A stretch of DNA of 64,000 bases from positions 930,001 to 994,000 of the forward strand of contig NZ_JARUBF010000001.1 in assembly GCF_029626025.1 (NCBI RefSeq). The letters run 5' to 3'. Source of the DNA: Solwaraspora sp. WMMD406 (GTDB lineage: Bacteria > Actinomycetota > Actinomycetes > Mycobacteriales > Micromonosporaceae). How positions within the stretch are numbered: the stretch's first letter is position 1; each line of letters starts with the position of its first letter. Made by a program: the position numbers and the translations under genes. Shown here one piece after another: positions 44,700 to 57,634 of this stretch. Below the pieces are notes generated by a model. The model made no database searches and was not told where the DNA came from. It saw only the letters and a program-made list of their open reading frames with translations.

Positions 44700-45690
44700 T
44701 GGGTTTCAGTCAGGAAACGCACGACCGGGCCCGGGAGATCATCTCCCGCTACCCGGCTGACCGGTCCCGGTCGGCGCTGCTGCCGCTGCTGCACCTGGTG
44801 CAGTCCGAGGACGGCTACGTGTCACCGGCCGGCGTCGAGTTCTGCGCCGAGCAGCTCGGCATCAACAAGGCCCAGGTCAGCGCGGTCGCGACCTTCTACA
44901 CCATGTACAAGCGGCGGCCCTCCGGTGACTGGCTGGTCAGCGTCTGCACCAACACCATGTGCGACGTGCTCGGCGGTCAGCGGGTCTACGACACGCTCAG
45001 CGAACACCTCGGCGTCGGCCACCAGGAGACCACCGCCGACGGCACCATCACGCTGGAACACGCCGAGTGCCTGGCCGCCTGCGACTACGGCCCGGTGATG
45101 ACGGTCAACTACGACTTCTTCGACAAGGTCGACCCGGACGTCGCGCTCGGCGTGGTCTCCGAGTTGCGCGCCGGCGGCCGGCCGGCACCCACCCGGGGTG
45201 CCCGGCTGTGCACCCTGAAGGAGATGTCGCTGCAACTGGCCGGCTTCGCCGACACCCGCGAAGGCGCGGTCGCCGACGGCCCGGCCGGTGACGCCACGCT
45301 GCGCGGACTGCGGCTGGCCCAACGGCACGGCATCGCCGTCGCCGGCTTCGACCCGAACACCCCGATCACCGGCGAGGCACCCGCCCCGGACGTCAGCCGC
45401 CCATCGCCGGCGGCGACCGGCAGCACCGCCCCGGACGTCAAGGCCCCGCAGACCAAGTCTCCGGAGATCAGGGCCGCCGAGACCCGCGCCCCGGACGCGG
45501 AGACCCCGGCCCCCGACGCGCCCGGCACCACGGTGCCGACCGACCGGGCCGAGCCGGACAGCGACGCCGAAGCCGCCGAATCGGCCGGCACCGCCGCCAA
45601 CCCGCCGGCCGGCGACGCCAAACCGGCCGGCGACAGCCCACAGCCGCAGCGCGAGGCGCTGCGGGACGCGCGCAGTGAGGAGGGCACCGC

Positions 45691-45694
<4 letters not shown>
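44699..45694 (+). CDS. nuoE: NADH-quinone oxidoreductase subunit E with long tail
   Basis: This 331-residue protein is the 24-kDa subunit, with N1a ligands Cys83, Cys88, Cys124 and Cys128 (CTNTMC and CLAAC). Residues from about 215 form an Ala/Pro/Thr-rich disordered tail unlike the usual 160-250-residue form. The ATG overlaps nuoD by one base (TGATG), and nuoF overlaps its end by four bases. Confidence 0.95.
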
Positions 45695-47045
<1,351 letters not shown>

Positions 47046-47046
<1 letters not shown>

Positions 47047-49565
47047 TGAGCGACGTAGCGAAGACGACTGAGACGGTGACGCTGACCATCGACGGGGTCG
47101 AGGTCACCGCACCGAAGGGGTCCCTGCTGATCCGGGTCGCCGAGAAGCTGGGCATCGAGATCCCCCGGTTCTGCGACCACCCGCTGCTCGCCCCGGCCGG
47201 GGCCTGCCGGCAGTGTCTGGTCGACGTGGAGGGCCAACGCAAGCCGGTCGCCTCCTGCACCCAGACCGTCGCCGACGGCATGGTGGTCCGCACCCAGCTC
47301 ACCTCCGAGGTGGCCAAGAAGGCCCAACAGGGCATCATGGAACTGCTGCTGGTCAACCACCCGCTCGACTGCCCGATGTGCGACAAGGGTGGCGAGTGCC
47401 CGCTGCAGAACCAGGCGATGTCCACCGGCCGGACCGACTCCCGGTTCCACGAACACAAGCGGGAGTACCCCAAGCCGGTCGAGATCTCCACCCAGGTGCT
47501 GCTGGACCGGGAACGCTGCGTGCTCTGCCAGCGCTGCACCCGGTTCTCCGAGGAGATCGCCGGCGACACGTTCATCGACCTGATGGACCGCTCCTCCGGC
47601 GAGCAGATCAACGTCTACCGGGACGAGGCGTTCGGCGCCGACCCGGCGGTCGACGGCGAGGCCGGTGCCGGTGACGAGCCGTTCAACTCCTACTTCTCCG
47701 GCAACACCGTGCAGATCTGTCCGGTCGGCGCGCTCACCGGCGCCCAGTACCGGTTCCGGGCCCGCCCGTTCGACCTGGTTTCCTCGCCGAGCGTCTGCGA
47801 GCACTGCTCGGCCGGCTGCGCCCAGCGCACCGACCACCGGCGCGGCAAGGTGATGCGCCGGCTCGCCGGCGACGACCCGGCGGTCAACGAGGAGTGGAAC
47901 TGCGACAAGGGCCGGTGGGGTTTCCGCTACGCCACCGCCGCCGATCGGCTCACCACTCCGCTGATCCGCGACGCCGACACCGGCCGGCTGCGCGAGGCGT
48001 CCTGGAGCGAAGCGCTCGCGGTCGCCGCCGAAGGGCTGCGCAAGGCCCGCGACGGGGCGTACGGCGTCGGGGTGCTCACCGGTGGCCGGCTCACCGTCGA
48101 GGACGCCTACGCGTACGCGAAGTTCGCCCGGGTGGCGCTGCGCACCAACGACATCGACTTCCGGGCCCGGCCGATCGCCGGGGCCACCGGCTCCACCGAG
48201 GAGGCCCAGTTCCTGGCCGCCCGGGTCGCCGGCAGCGCCGAGGTCACCTACGCCGACGTCGAACGGGCTCCGGTGGTGGTGCTCGCCGGGCTGGAGCCGG
48301 AGGAGGAATGCCCGATCCTCTTCCTGCGGCTGCGCAAGGCGTACACCAAGAAGGGCCTGCGGGTCGTCGCGCTCGCGCCGTACCTGAGCCGGGGTCTGGA
48401 GAAGCTCGGGGCCACCCTGGTGCCGACGGTGCCCGGCGACGAGGCGCGGCTGCTCACCGAGGACGCGGCCGTCACCGAGGCGCTGGCCCGATCCGGCGCG
48501 CTCCTGATCGTCGGCGAGCGGCTGGCGACCGTACCCGGTGGGCTGTCGGCCGCGGCCGCCACCGCCGACCGGGCCGGGGCGAAGCTTGCCTGGGTGCCCC
48601 GCCGGGCCGGTGACCGGGGCGCGGTCGACGCCGGCTGCCTGCCGAACCTGTTGCCCGGCGGCCGTCCGGTCGCCGACGCTGCGGCCCGCGCGGAACTCAC
48701 CGGAGCCTGGGACATCGGGGCCGGGATCATCCCGTCCGACCCTGGCCGCGACACCGACGCGATCGTCGCCGCGACCGCCGCCGGCAAGATCGGCGCGCTG
48801 GTCGTCGCCGGGGTCGACCCGGCGGACCTGGCCGACCCACGCCTGGCCGAGGAAGCGCTCGACGCGGTGCCGTTCCTGGTCAGCCTGGAGATCCGGCACA
48901 GCGCGGTGACCCGACGGGCCGACGTGGTCTTCCCGGTGGCACCGGTGGTGGAGAAAGCGGGCAGTTTCGTCGACTGGGAAGGCCGGCTGCGGACCTTCGA
49001 CGCGGTGCTGACCACCACGGCGATGCCGGACGCGCGGGTCCTCGACGCACTCGCCGCCCAACTCGGCGTCGCGCTCGGCACCGGTGAGGTCAACCTGATC
49101 CGCCGCGAGCTGGGGGCGTTGCCGGCGACCAAGGCGCAGCGGCTCGGCCTGCCGCTGGCCGATCCGGTCGCCCCGGCCGTCCCGGCCGACGGCGAGGCCG
49201 TCCTCGCCACCTGGCACCATCTGATCGACCTGGGATCGCTGACCGACGGCGACACCCACCTCGGTGGTACGGCGCGGCTGCCGGTGGTACGGCTGTCGAA
49301 GACGCTGGCCACCTCGCTGGCGGTGGCTGATGGCGACCCGGTGACCGTCGGCACCGAACGGGGTGCGGTCACGCTGCCGGCGGCGGTCACCGAACTGCTG
49401 CCCGACGGCGTGGTGTGGCTGCCGACCAACTCGCCCGGCTCGACGGTACGGCGCAGCCTCGGCGCGGCCTCCGGGTCCGTGGTCACGGTCAGCGCAGCCG
49501 TCAGCCCCAACGGCGGCAGCAGCCGCGACGGCGCGACGAACCCGAATCTAGGGGGTCTGCGGTGA
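47046..49565 (+). CDS. nuoG: NADH-quinone oxidoreductase subunit G
   Basis: This 839-residue subunit has the N-terminal [2Fe-2S] set ([18 protein letters not shown]...SC), the His/Cys set [14 protein letters not shown], and CVLCQRC, then ICPVGAL. It also has CEHCSAGC with a later [11 protein letters not shown], the extra N7-type site. A molybdopterin-like body follows. It overlaps nuoF by one base and nuoH by four. Confidence 0.95.
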
Positions 49566-50911
49566 ACCCACTGGCACAGGATCCGACCCTGTCCGACTTC
49601 GGGCAGGACCCGTGGTGGCTGGTCCTGATCAAGATCGTCTTCGCGTTCGCGTTCGGTCTGGTCGGCACGCTGCTCGGCGTCTGGTTCGAGCGGCGGGTGG
49701 TCGGCCGGATGCAGGTCCGCCCCGGACCCAACCAGGCCGGCCCGTTCGGCCTGCTGCAGACCCTGGCCGACGGGCTCAAGATGGCCTTCAAGGAGGACAT
49801 CCTGCCGAAGGCCGCCGACAAGGTGGTCTACTTCTTCGCCCCGACGATCTCGGTGATCTGCGCGGTGACCGCGCTGTCGGTGATCCCGTTCGGGCCGATG
49901 GTGAGCATCTTCGGCACCCGGACCCCGCTGCAGGTCACCGACGTGCCGGTGGCGGTCCTGGTGCTGCTGGCCTGCTCGTCGATGGGCATCTACGGCATCG
50001 TGCTGGGTGGCTGGGCGTCCGGCTCGACGTACCCGCTGCTCGGTGGGTTGCGGTCCACCGCGCAGATGATCTCGTACGAGATCGCGCTGGGTCTGTCGAT
50101 CGTGGCGGTCTTCATGACCGCCGGCACCATGTCGACCAGCGGGATCGTCGCCGCGCAGGCCGGCGGCAACGAGTTCTTCTCGCTCGGCGGCTTCGACCTG
50201 TACGCCCCCGGCTGGTACGCGATCCTGCTGCTGCCCAGCTTCATCATCTTCTTCATCGCGGCGGTCGCGGAAACCAACCGGGCACCGTTCGACCTGCCGG
50301 AGGCGGAGTCCGAACTGGTCGCCGGCTACATGACCGAGTACAGCTCGCTGAAGTTCGCGCTCTACATGCTCTCCGAGTACGTCGCCATGGTGACCATGTC
50401 CGCGGTGACCGTGACGCTGTTCCTCGGCGGCTGGCGGGCGCCGTGGCCGATCAGCATCTGGGACGGGGCGAACTCCGGCTGGTGGCCGATGCTCTGGTTC
50501 ATGGGCAAGGTGATCCTGCTGGTCTTCGTCTTCGTCTGGCTGCGCGGCACGTTGCCCCGGCTGCGCTACGACCAGTTCATGCGGTTCGGCTGGAAGGTGC
50601 TGCTGCCGATCAACCTGGCCTGGATCCTGGCGCTCGGCGGCATCCGGGTGACCAGCGACTGGGAGCGCAACGACCGGCTGATCGCGATCGGCGTGCCGGT
50701 CGCCATCCTGCTGCTGGTGGTGATCTTCTGGCCGAACCGGCGGGAGCAGCCGGCGGTGGGTCTGCAGGAGCAGGTCGACGCGCGCCCACCGGGCAGCTTC
50801 CCGCTGCCCCCGATGGACCTGCAGGTCCCGCCGAGCCCTCGGGCCAAGCGGGCGGTAGCCGAACGGGAACCGGCCCAGGTCGGTCCCGCCACCGACGACA
50901 AGGAGGTGTGA
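49562..50911 (+). CDS. nuoH: NADH-quinone oxidoreductase subunit H
   Basis: This 449-residue membrane subunit with about eight helices has [53 protein letters not shown] and [18 protein letters not shown]. The C-terminal 60 residues are an extra cytosolic Pro-rich tail. The GTG at 49562 overlaps nuoG (GTGA). Confidence 0.95.
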   Translation: MNPLAQDPTLSDFGQDPWWLVLIKIVFAFAFGLVGTLLGVWFERRVVGRMQVRPGPNQAGPFGLLQTLADGLKMAFKEDILPKAADKVVYFFAPTISVICAVTALSVIPFGPMVSIFGTRTPLQVTDVPVAVLVLLACSSMGIYGIVLGGWASGSTYPLLGGLRSTAQMISYEIALGLSIVAVFMTAGTMSTSGIVAAQAGGNEFFSLGGFDLYAPGWYAILLLPSFIIFFIAAVAETNRAPFDLPEAESELVAGYMTEYSSLKFALYMLSEYVAMVTMSAVTVTLFLGGWRAPWPISIWDGANSGWWPMLWFMGKVILLVFVFVWLRGTLPRLRYDQFMRFGWKVLLPINLAWILALGGIRVTSDWERNDRLIAIGVPVAILLLVVIFWPNRREQPAVGLQEQVDARPPGSFPLPPMDLQVPPSPRAKRAVAEREPAQVGPATDDKEV

Positions 50912-50912
50912 C

Positions 50913-51506
50913 GTGGGCGCGATCACGGGAACGTTCAAGGGGTTCGGAGTCACCTTCTCGCACATGTTCAAGAAGGTGGTCACCACCGACTACCCGTTCA
51001 AGCCGCCGGTGTCCGCGCCGCGGTACCACGGCCGGCACATCCTCAACCGACACCCGGACGGGTTGGAGAAGTGCATCGGTTGTGAGCTGTGCGCCTGGGC
51101 CTGCCCGGCCGACGCCATCTACGTCGAGGGCGGCGACAACACCGAGGAACAGCGGTTCTCCCCGGGTGAGCGGTACGCCAGCACCTATCAGATCAACTAC
51201 GCCCGCTGCATCTTCTGCGGGCTGTGCATCGAGGCCTGCCCGACGCGGTCGTTGACCATGAGCAACGAGTACGAGTTGGCCCGCGACTCCCGGCAGGACC
51301 TGATCTTCACCAAGGAGCAGCTGCTCGCGCCGCTGCTGCCGGGCATGGAGCAGCCGCCGCACCCGATGCGGCTGGGTGACAGCGAGAAGGACTACTACGT
51401 CGGGGCGTTGACCAATCCCGGCACCTCGGCCGGTGCCGAACGGGCGCCCTGGTCCGAGCAGGGCACCGAGGACGGCTCCGGTACGACAGGAGAGGCCAAG
51501 CCATGA
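50913..51506 (+). CDS. nuoI: NADH-quinone oxidoreductase subunit I
   Basis: This 197-residue protein has two [4Fe-4S] motifs, [16 protein letters not shown] and [16 protein letters not shown], which are N6a and N6b. It lies one base after nuoH and overlaps nuoJ by four. An acidic C-terminal tail of about 30 residues follows. Confidence 0.95.
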   Translation: MGAITGTFKGFGVTFSHMFKKVVTTDYPFKPPVSAPRYHGRHILNRHPDGLEKCIGCELCAWACPADAIYVEGGDNTEEQRFSPGERYASTYQINYARCIFCGLCIEACPTRSLTMSNEYELARDSRQDLIFTKEQLLAPLLPGMEQPPHPMRLGDSEKDYYVGALTNPGTSAGAERAPWSEQGTEDGSGTTGEAKP

Positions 51507-52261
51507 CCGAGGTCCTCGCAGCGGAGGTCTCCACCGGAGAGGCGGTGACCTTCTGGATCCTGGCTCCGCTCGCGCTGCTCGGCGCGATCGGCATGGTGTG
51601 GGCCCGCAACGCGGTGCACTCCGCGCTCTGGCTGGTCCTGACGATGCTCTGCCTCGGGGTGTTCTACATCGTGCAGGGCGGGCCGTTCATCGGCCTGGTG
51701 CAGATCATCGTCTACACCGGCGCGATCATGATGCTGTTCCTGTTCGTCCTGATGCTGGTCGGCCGGGACGCCACCGACTCGCTGATCGAGACGCTGCGCG
51801 GCCAGCGGGTCGCGGCCGTCGTACTCGGTGTCGGCTTCGCGGCGCTGGTCGGGACCGGCCTGTACCGGGCTCTCGGTGGGGTGAGCGCGGTCGGCCTGGA
51901 CGAGGCGAACGCGGACGGCAACGTGCAGGGCATCGCGGTGCTGCTGTTCACCCGCTACCTGGTGGCGTTCGAGGTGACTGCCGCCCTGCTCACCACGGCG
52001 GCGATCGGGGCGCTGATCCTCGCGCACATCGAGCGGCGCAAGGACGAGCGGCGTGGCCAGCCGGAGATGATGAAGGCCCGGTTCGCTCCCGGCAACTACC
52101 CCGGCCCGAAGCCTGGTCCGGGCGTCTTCGCCACCTCTTCCTCGGTGGCCACCCCGGGTCGGCTGCCGGACGGCACGCTCAGTGAACGCAGCATCCCGGC
52201 GATCCTGCCGACGCGGGAACTCACGCCGAGCGAAACCGCCCCGAAAGGCACGGACAAATGA
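51503..52261 (+). CDS. nuoJ: NADH-quinone oxidoreductase subunit J
   Basis: This 252-residue membrane subunit has five helices, with the conserved [22 protein letters not shown] and [22 protein letters not shown] in the first part. The C-terminal 80 residues form a cytosolic tail, longer than in E. coli. It overlaps nuoK. Confidence 0.95.
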   Translation: MTEVLAAEVSTGEAVTFWILAPLALLGAIGMVWARNAVHSALWLVLTMLCLGVFYIVQGGPFIGLVQIIVYTGAIMMLFLFVLMLVGRDATDSLIETLRGQRVAAVVLGVGFAALVGTGLYRALGGVSAVGLDEANADGNVQGIAVLLFTRYLVAFEVTAALLTTAAIGALILAHIERRKDERRGQPEMMKARFAPGNYPGPKPGPGVFATSSSVATPGRLPDGTLSERSIPAILPTRELTPSETAPKGTDK

Positions 52262-52557
52262 CTCCGGACAACTACCTGATCCTTTCGGCGGTGCTGTTCA
52301 CCATCGGCGCCGTCGGGGTGTTGATCCGCCGCAACGCGATCGTGCTGTTCATGTGCATCGAGTTGATGCTCAACTCGGCGAATCTGGCGCTGGTGACCTT
52401 CAGCCGGATCAACGGCGACCTCAACGGTCAGATCATCGCCTTCTTCGTGATGGTGGTGGCGGCAGCCGAGGTGGTCGTGGGGCTCGCCATCATCATGACC
52501 ATCTTCCGGACTCGACGCTCGGCGAGCGTCGACGACGCCAACCTGCTCAAGTACTAA
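52258..52557 (+). CDS. nuoK: NADH-quinone oxidoreductase subunit K
   Basis: This 99-residue protein has three helices with [27 protein letters not shown], the family signature holding the conserved Glu, and a second [19 protein letters not shown] with another. It overlaps nuoJ by four bases. Confidence 0.95.
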   Translation: MTPDNYLILSAVLFTIGAVGVLIRRNAIVLFMCIELMLNSANLALVTFSRINGDLNGQIIAFFVMVVAAAEVVVGLAIIMTIFRTRRSASVDDANLLKY

Positions 52558-52569
52558 AGGGGCCCACAC

Positions 52570-54489
52570 GTGGAAGAGACTGTGGAGTACGCCCAGGCCA
52601 CGGGGCTGCTGAGTAGCGTGTGGCTGCTGGTGGCCATACCGCTGTCCAGCGCGGCGATCCTGCTGCTGCTCGGTCGGCGGGCCGACAAGTGGGGCCACTG
52701 GCTGGGGGTGGCCAGTGTCGGGGCGATCTTCGTCCTCGGCGTGAGCTACTTCTTCAGCCTGCGTGGCCTGGAAAACCGGGCGGTCGAGCTCAGCCTGTGG
52801 GAGTTCATCGAGGTCGGCGGCTTGTCGGTGGACTTCGGTCTGCTGTTCGATCCGCTGTCGGCGGTCTTCGTGCTGCTGATCACCGGCGTGGGTTTCCTGA
52901 TCCACGTGTACGCGGTCGAGTACATGTCGCACGACCCGGGGCGACGGCGCTTCTTCGCGTACTTCAACCTGTTCGTCGCCGCGATGCTGGTGCTGGTGCT
53001 GGGCAACAACTACGTGATGCTCTTCCTCGGCTGGGAGGGCGTCGGCCTGGCGTCGTACCTGCTGATCTCCTTTTGGTATCACCTGCCGGCGGCGGCGACC
53101 GCCGGTAAGAAGGCGTTCCTGATGAACCGGGTCGGCGACGCCGGCCTGGTGCTGGCGATCTTTCTGATGTTCGCCACCCTCGGCACCACCCAGTTCGACG
53201 CGGTCTTCACCGGGGCCGGGGCGCTGGCCTCGGGCACCATCCTGGCGATGGGCCTGCTGCTGCTGCTCGGCGCGACCGGCAAGTCCGGCCAGTTCCCGCT
53301 GCAGGCCTGGTTGCCGGACGCGATGGAGGGTCCGACCCCGGTGTCGGCGCTGATCCACGCCGCGACGATGGTCACCGCCGGCGTCTATCTGATCGCCCGG
53401 TCCAACCCGATCTTCTCGGCGAACCCGACGCTGCAGACCGTCGTGGTCAGTGTCGGCGCGCTCACCCTGCTGATCGGGGCGATCATCGGCTGCGCCAAGG
53501 ACGACATCAAGCGGGTGCTGGCCTGGTCGACGGTTTCCCAGATCGGCTACATGTTCCTCGGCGTCGGGCTGGGCGGCGGCGCGTACGCGCTGGCGATCGT
53601 GCACCTGCTGGCGCACGGCTTCTTCAAGGCCGGCCTGTTCCTCGGGGCCGGTTCGGTGATGCACGGTATGAAGGACCAGACCGACATCCGGCGCTTCGGC
53701 GCCCTGTGGCGGCACATGAAGATCACCTGGGTGACCTTCGGGCTGGCCTGGCTGGCGATCATCGGCATCTGGCCGTTGTCCGGCTACTTCTCCAAGGAGC
53801 CGATCATCGCGGCGGCCTTCGAACGGGAAGACTGGACCGCCTGGCTGTTCGGTGGGGCCGCGCTGCTCGGTGCCGGACTGACCGCCTTCTACATGACCCG
53901 GCTGTTCGTGCTGACCTTCCACGGCCCGAAGCGGTGGACCTCCGACATCGACCACCCGCACGACCCGCCGCCGCTGATGTGGGTGCCGCTGGTCCTGCTG
54001 GCGGTCGGCTCGGTCGCGGCCGGCGCGCTGATGGCGACGGCGGTGCCCGAGTGGCTGACCCCGGTGCTGGGCACCGAGGAAGGCCACCACGAAGCAGTGT
54101 TGTCGCACCTGACGGTCACCATCCTGGCGACGGTGATCACCGTACTCGGCGCGGTGCTCGGCATCGTGCTGTTCCGTAACGGGACCGCCGAGCAGGAGCA
54201 GCCGGCCGGGGTGCTGGTCACCGCCGCCCGGCGCAACCTCTACACCGACGCGGTCAACCGGGCGGTCTTCGAACGCCCCGGCATCTTCCTCACCCGGGCC
54301 CTGGTCTTCCTCGACAACCGGGGAGTCGACGGCCTGGTCAACGGCTTGGCCGCAGTGGTGGGTGGCAGCTCGGGTCGGCTGCGCCGGCTGCAGACCGGCT
54401 TCGTGCGCTCGTACGCGATGTCCGTGCTCGCCGGTGCCTTCGTGGTGGTCGCGGCGTTCCTCGCCCTGCAGATGGGATGGCTGGCGTGA
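52570..54489 (+). CDS. nuoL: NADH-quinone oxidoreductase subunit L
   Basis: This 639-residue antiporter-like subunit has LGWEGVGLASYLLISFWYH, GKSGQFPLQAWLPDAMEGPTPVSALIHAATMVTAGVYL and HLLAHGFFKAGLFLGAGSVMHG, with the key Lys and His of the proton channels. The end is a long lateral helix with a final membrane helix. The GTG at 52570 follows nuoK by 12 bases. Confidence 0.95.
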   Translation: MEETVEYAQATGLLSSVWLLVAIPLSSAAILLLLGRRADKWGHWLGVASVGAIFVLGVSYFFSLRGLENRAVELSLWEFIEVGGLSVDFGLLFDPLSAVFVLLITGVGFLIHVYAVEYMSHDPGRRRFFAYFNLFVAAMLVLVLGNNYVMLFLGWEGVGLASYLLISFWYHLPAAATAGKKAFLMNRVGDAGLVLAIFLMFATLGTTQFDAVFTGAGALASGTILAMGLLLLLGATGKSGQFPLQAWLPDAMEGPTPVSALIHAATMVTAGVYLIARSNPIFSANPTLQTVVVSVGALTLLIGAIIGCAKDDIKRVLAWSTVSQIGYMFLGVGLGGGAYALAIVHLLAHGFFKAGLFLGAGSVMHGMKDQTDIRRFGALWRHMKITWVTFGLAWLAIIGIWPLSGYFSKEPIIAAAFEREDWTAWLFGGAALLGAGLTAFYMTRLFVLTFHGPKRWTSDIDHPHDPPPLMWVPLVLLAVGSVAAGALMATAVPEWLTPVLGTEEGHHEAVLSHLTVTILATVITVLGAVLGIVLFRNGTAEQEQPAGVLVTAARRNLYTDAVNRAVFERPGIFLTRALVFLDNRGVDGLVNGLAAVVGGSSGRLRRLQTGFVRSYAMSVLAGAFVVVAAFLALQMGWLA

Positions 54490-56021
54490 ACGACTTTCCG
54501 TTCCTCTCGGTGCTGACGGCGGCGCCGCTGGTCGGTGCCCTCGTGGTGGCGTTCGTCCCGCGCCGCCAGGGGGAGCTCGCGAAGTGGCTGGCGCTCGGCT
54601 GGTCGGTCGCGGTGGCGGTGCTCGCCTTCGTGATGTGGTTCGCGTTCTCCGCCGATGGCGAGCGGTTCCAGTTCCGTGAGTCGTACCCGTGGATTCCCAA
54701 CTGGGGAGTCAACTTCACCTTCGCCGCCGACGGCATCGCGCTGGTGATGCTGATGCTGATCGCGGTGCTCGTACCGCTGGTCATCCTGGCGTCCTGGCAC
54801 GACGCCGAGGCCTCGAAGCGGTCGGTGCCGGTCTACTTCGCCCTGTTGCTGATGCTCCAGGGCACGATGATCGGCGTCTTCGCCGCCGCCGACATCTTCC
54901 TGTTCTACGTGTTCTTCGAGGTCATGCTGGTGCCGATGTACTTCCTGATCGGTAGCTACGGCGGACACCAGCGCCAGTACGCGGCGGTGAAGTTCTTCCT
55001 CTACTCCCTGGTCGGCGGTCTGTTCATGCTGGCCGCGGTGATCGGGCTGTGGGTGGTCGGCGGGCAGACCTTCGACTGGCAGGCGCTCAGCCAGATCGAC
55101 ATGTCCACCGGCGTCGAACGCTGGATCTTCCTCGGCTTCTTCGTGGCGTTCGCGATCAAGGCACCGTTCTTCCCGTTCCACACCTGGCTGCCGGACGCCG
55201 GTGGAGCCGCGCCCGCCGGCTCGGCCGCGCTGCTGGTCGGCGTGATGGACAAGGTCGGCACCTTCGGCATCCTGCGCTACTGCCTCGGGCTGTTCCCGGA
55301 GGCGTCGCAGTGGTTCGCCCCGTGGGCGCTGGCCCTGGCGGTGATCGGGATCATCTACGCGGCCCTGCTGGCGGTCGGCCAGAAGGACCTCAAGCGGCTG
55401 GTGGCGTACACGTCGATCTCGCACTTCGGGTTCATCGGCGTCGGCATCTTCGCCTTCACCACCCAGGCCGGCACCGGCGCGGTGCTCTACATGGTCAACC
55501 ACGGGCTCGCCACCGGCCTGCTGTTCCTGGTCGTCGGCATGTTCGTGGCCCGGCGCGGGTCCGCGCTGATCAGCGACTTCGGTGGGGCGGGCAAGCTGGT
55601 TCCGGTGCTGGCCGGGGTCTTCTTCTTCGCCGGCCTGGCGTCGCTGGCGCTGCCCGGCACGGCCCCGTTCATCTCCGAGTTCCTGGTGCTGATCGGCACC
55701 TTCTCGGTGAACAAGCCGGTGGCGGTGATCGCCACCCTCGGCATCATCCTGGCCGCCGCGTACGTGCTCTGGATGGTGCAGCGCACCACTCAGGGCACGC
55801 TCAACCCGGCGCTGGCCACTGTCGACGGCATGAAGCGGGACATCACCCTGCGGGAGAAGGTGGTGGTCGCTCCGCTGATCGCCCTGATCCTGCTGTTCGG
55901 CTTCTATCCCAAGCCGTTGACCGACGTCATCAACCCGGCCATCCAGGCGACGTTGTCCGATGACGTCGGTACGTCCGACCCCGCCCCGACCGTGGGCGTT
56001 ATTCAGGAGGCGGCCCGGTGA
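54486..56021 (+). CDS. nuoM: NADH-quinone oxidoreductase subunit M
   Basis: This 511-residue antiporter-like subunit has VFFEVMLVPMYFLIG, FFPFHTWLPDAGGAAPAGSAALLVGVMDKVGTFGIL and HFGFIGVGIFAFTTQAGTGAVLYMVNHG. The GTG at 54486 overlaps nuoL by four bases. It overlaps nuoN as well. Confidence 0.95.
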   Translation: MNDFPFLSVLTAAPLVGALVVAFVPRRQGELAKWLALGWSVAVAVLAFVMWFAFSADGERFQFRESYPWIPNWGVNFTFAADGIALVMLMLIAVLVPLVILASWHDAEASKRSVPVYFALLLMLQGTMIGVFAAADIFLFYVFFEVMLVPMYFLIGSYGGHQRQYAAVKFFLYSLVGGLFMLAAVIGLWVVGGQTFDWQALSQIDMSTGVERWIFLGFFVAFAIKAPFFPFHTWLPDAGGAAPAGSAALLVGVMDKVGTFGILRYCLGLFPEASQWFAPWALALAVIGIIYAALLAVGQKDLKRLVAYTSISHFGFIGVGIFAFTTQAGTGAVLYMVNHGLATGLLFLVVGMFVARRGSALISDFGGAGKLVPVLAGVFFFAGLASLALPGTAPFISEFLVLIGTFSVNKPVAVIATLGIILAAAYVLWMVQRTTQGTLNPALATVDGMKRDITLREKVVVAPLIALILLFGFYPKPLTDVINPAIQATLSDDVGTSDPAPTVGVIQEAAR

Positions 56022-57574
56022 GCGACATCTCGTTCCCCGAGATCAGCTACGCGGCGATCGCGCCGATGCTGATTCTGTTCGGCGCGGCGATGGTCGGCGT
56101 CCTCGTCGAGGCGTTCGTACCGCGTTCGGTGCGCAACCCGGTGCAGTTGGTGCTCGCCCTGGCCAGCATGATCGCCGCGCTCGTCGCGGTGGTGCTGCAG
56201 GGCGGCACCCGTACGGTGACCGCCGGCGAGGCGGTCGCCGTGGACGGGCCGACGTTGTTCCTGCAGGGGGCGATCCTGGTCCTCGGCGTGATGGCGATGC
56301 TGCTGATCGGTGAGCGTTCGCTGGAGAACGGCGGCCCGTTCGTCGCGCAGGCGGCGATCGTCGTCAACTCGCCGGAGGACCGTAAGCAGGCACAGGGCCG
56401 GGCCGGTGCCACCGAGGTCTACCCGTTGGCCCTGTTCGCGTTGGCCGGCATGCTCCTGTTCGTCGCCGCCAACGACCTGCTGACCATGTTCATCGCGCTG
56501 GAAGCGTTCTCGCTGCCGCTCTATCTGCTCTGCGCGTTGGCCCGCCGCCGGCGGCTGCTCAGCCAGGAAGCGGCGTTGAAGTACTTCCTGCTGGGCGCGT
56601 ACTCCTCGGCCTTCTTCCTGTTCGGGCTGGCGCTGACCTACGGTTTCACCGCCGGGGTGGACAGCCCGACCGGCCCCGGGGTCGACTTCGGCACCATCCG
56701 GGCGGCGGTGGAGACCTCGTCGGCCAGCCCGGTGCTGCTCTTCGCCGGTATCGCGTTGATCTCGGTCGGCTTGTTGTTCAAGGCGACCGCCGCGCCGTTC
56801 CACGTCTGGGCGCCCGACGTCTACCAGGGTGCGCCGACGCCGATCACCGGCTTCATGGCGGCCTGCACCAAGGTGGCGGCGTTCGGTGCGCTGCTGCGGG
56901 TGCTGCACGTCGCGTTCTACGGCGCGTCCTGGGACTTCACCCCGGTGCTGGGCACCGTCGCGGTGCTGACCATGCTGGTCGGGGCGATCATGGCGGTCAC
57001 CCAGACCGACATCAAGCGCCTGTTGGCGTACTCGTCGGTGGCCAACGCCGGCTATCTGCTCGTCGGGGTGCTGTCGTTGTCCGCCAGCGGCCTGGCCAGC
57101 ACGATGTTCTACCTGGTGGCGTACGGCTTCGTGGTGATCGCCGCGTTCGGTGTGGTCACGTTGGTGCGCGACGCCGATGGGGAGGCCACTCATCTGTCCC
57201 GGTGGGCCGGTCTGGGTCGACGTTCCCCGCTGTTCGCCGGAGTCTTCACCTTCATCCTGCTCGCCTTCGCCGGCATCCCGCTGACCAGCGGGTTCACCAG
57301 CAAGTTCGCGGTGTTCGGCGCGGCCGTCGACGACGGCCAGATCTGGCTGGTGATCGCCGGGGTGGTGACCAGCATGATCCTCGCCTTCCCGTACCTGCGG
57401 GTGGTGGTGATGATGTGGCTTAGCGAGCCGGGGGAGAGCACCCCGACGGTGGTGATACCCGGGGCGCTGACCTCGGCGGCGCTGATGATCGGTGTGCTGG
57501 CTACGTTGCTGCTCGGCGTCGCTCCCGGGGCGTTGCTCGACCTGACCGCCAACGCCGCCGAATTCGTTCGATGA
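56018..57574 (+). CDS. nuoN: NADH-quinone oxidoreductase subunit N
   Basis: This 518-residue antiporter-like subunit has FIALEAFSLPLYLLCALARR, LGAYSSAFFLFGLAL, FKATAAPFHVWAPDVYQGAPTPITGFMAACTKVAAF and AYSSVANAGYLLVGV. It completes the 14-subunit set in the usual order A-N, so proton-pumping complex I should be assembled from this operon. An inverted repeat follows at 57588. Confidence 0.95.
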   Translation: MSDISFPEISYAAIAPMLILFGAAMVGVLVEAFVPRSVRNPVQLVLALASMIAALVAVVLQGGTRTVTAGEAVAVDGPTLFLQGAILVLGVMAMLLIGERSLENGGPFVAQAAIVVNSPEDRKQAQGRAGATEVYPLALFALAGMLLFVAANDLLTMFIALEAFSLPLYLLCALARRRRLLSQEAALKYFLLGAYSSAFFLFGLALTYGFTAGVDSPTGPGVDFGTIRAAVETSSASPVLLFAGIALISVGLLFKATAAPFHVWAPDVYQGAPTPITGFMAACTKVAAFGALLRVLHVAFYGASWDFTPVLGTVAVLTMLVGAIMAVTQTDIKRLLAYSSVANAGYLLVGVLSLSASGLASTMFYLVAYGFVVIAAFGVVTLVRDADGEATHLSRWAGLGRRSPLFAGVFTFILLAFAGIPLTSGFTSKFAVFGAAVDDGQIWLVIAGVVTSMILAFPYLRVVVMMWLSEPGESTPTVVIPGALTSAALMIGVLATLLLGVAPGALLDLTANAAEFVR

Positions 57575-57587
57575 ATCACCGCACCCG

Positions 57588-57630
57588 CCCCCAACCTGGG
57601 CCGTGTCGGTCCCTATGGCATGGTTGGGGG
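57588..57630 (+). terminator. Inverted repeat between nuoN and the prenyl synthase
   Basis: CCCCCAACC (57588-57596) pairs with GGTTGGGGG (57622-57630), 9 bp with a 25-base loop. The right arm overlaps an ATG at 57620, which argues against that ATG as a start and for the GTG at 57635, with GGGGG four bases upstream. It could be the nuo terminator or a translational control element. Confidence 0.45.
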
Positions 57631-57634
57631 TGTG

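Noticed and set aside
48248-50986. Long minus-strand open frame of 912 codons opposite nuoG-nuoI
   Set aside because: High-GC coding DNA leaves the antisense frame open. The protein is Arg/Ser/Ala-rich with no motif, and the plus strand carries unmistakable Nuo subunits.
52096-54108. 670-codon minus-strand frame opposite nuoL
   Set aside because: Same reason; it is a Gln/His/Arg-rich shadow of the NuoL codons.
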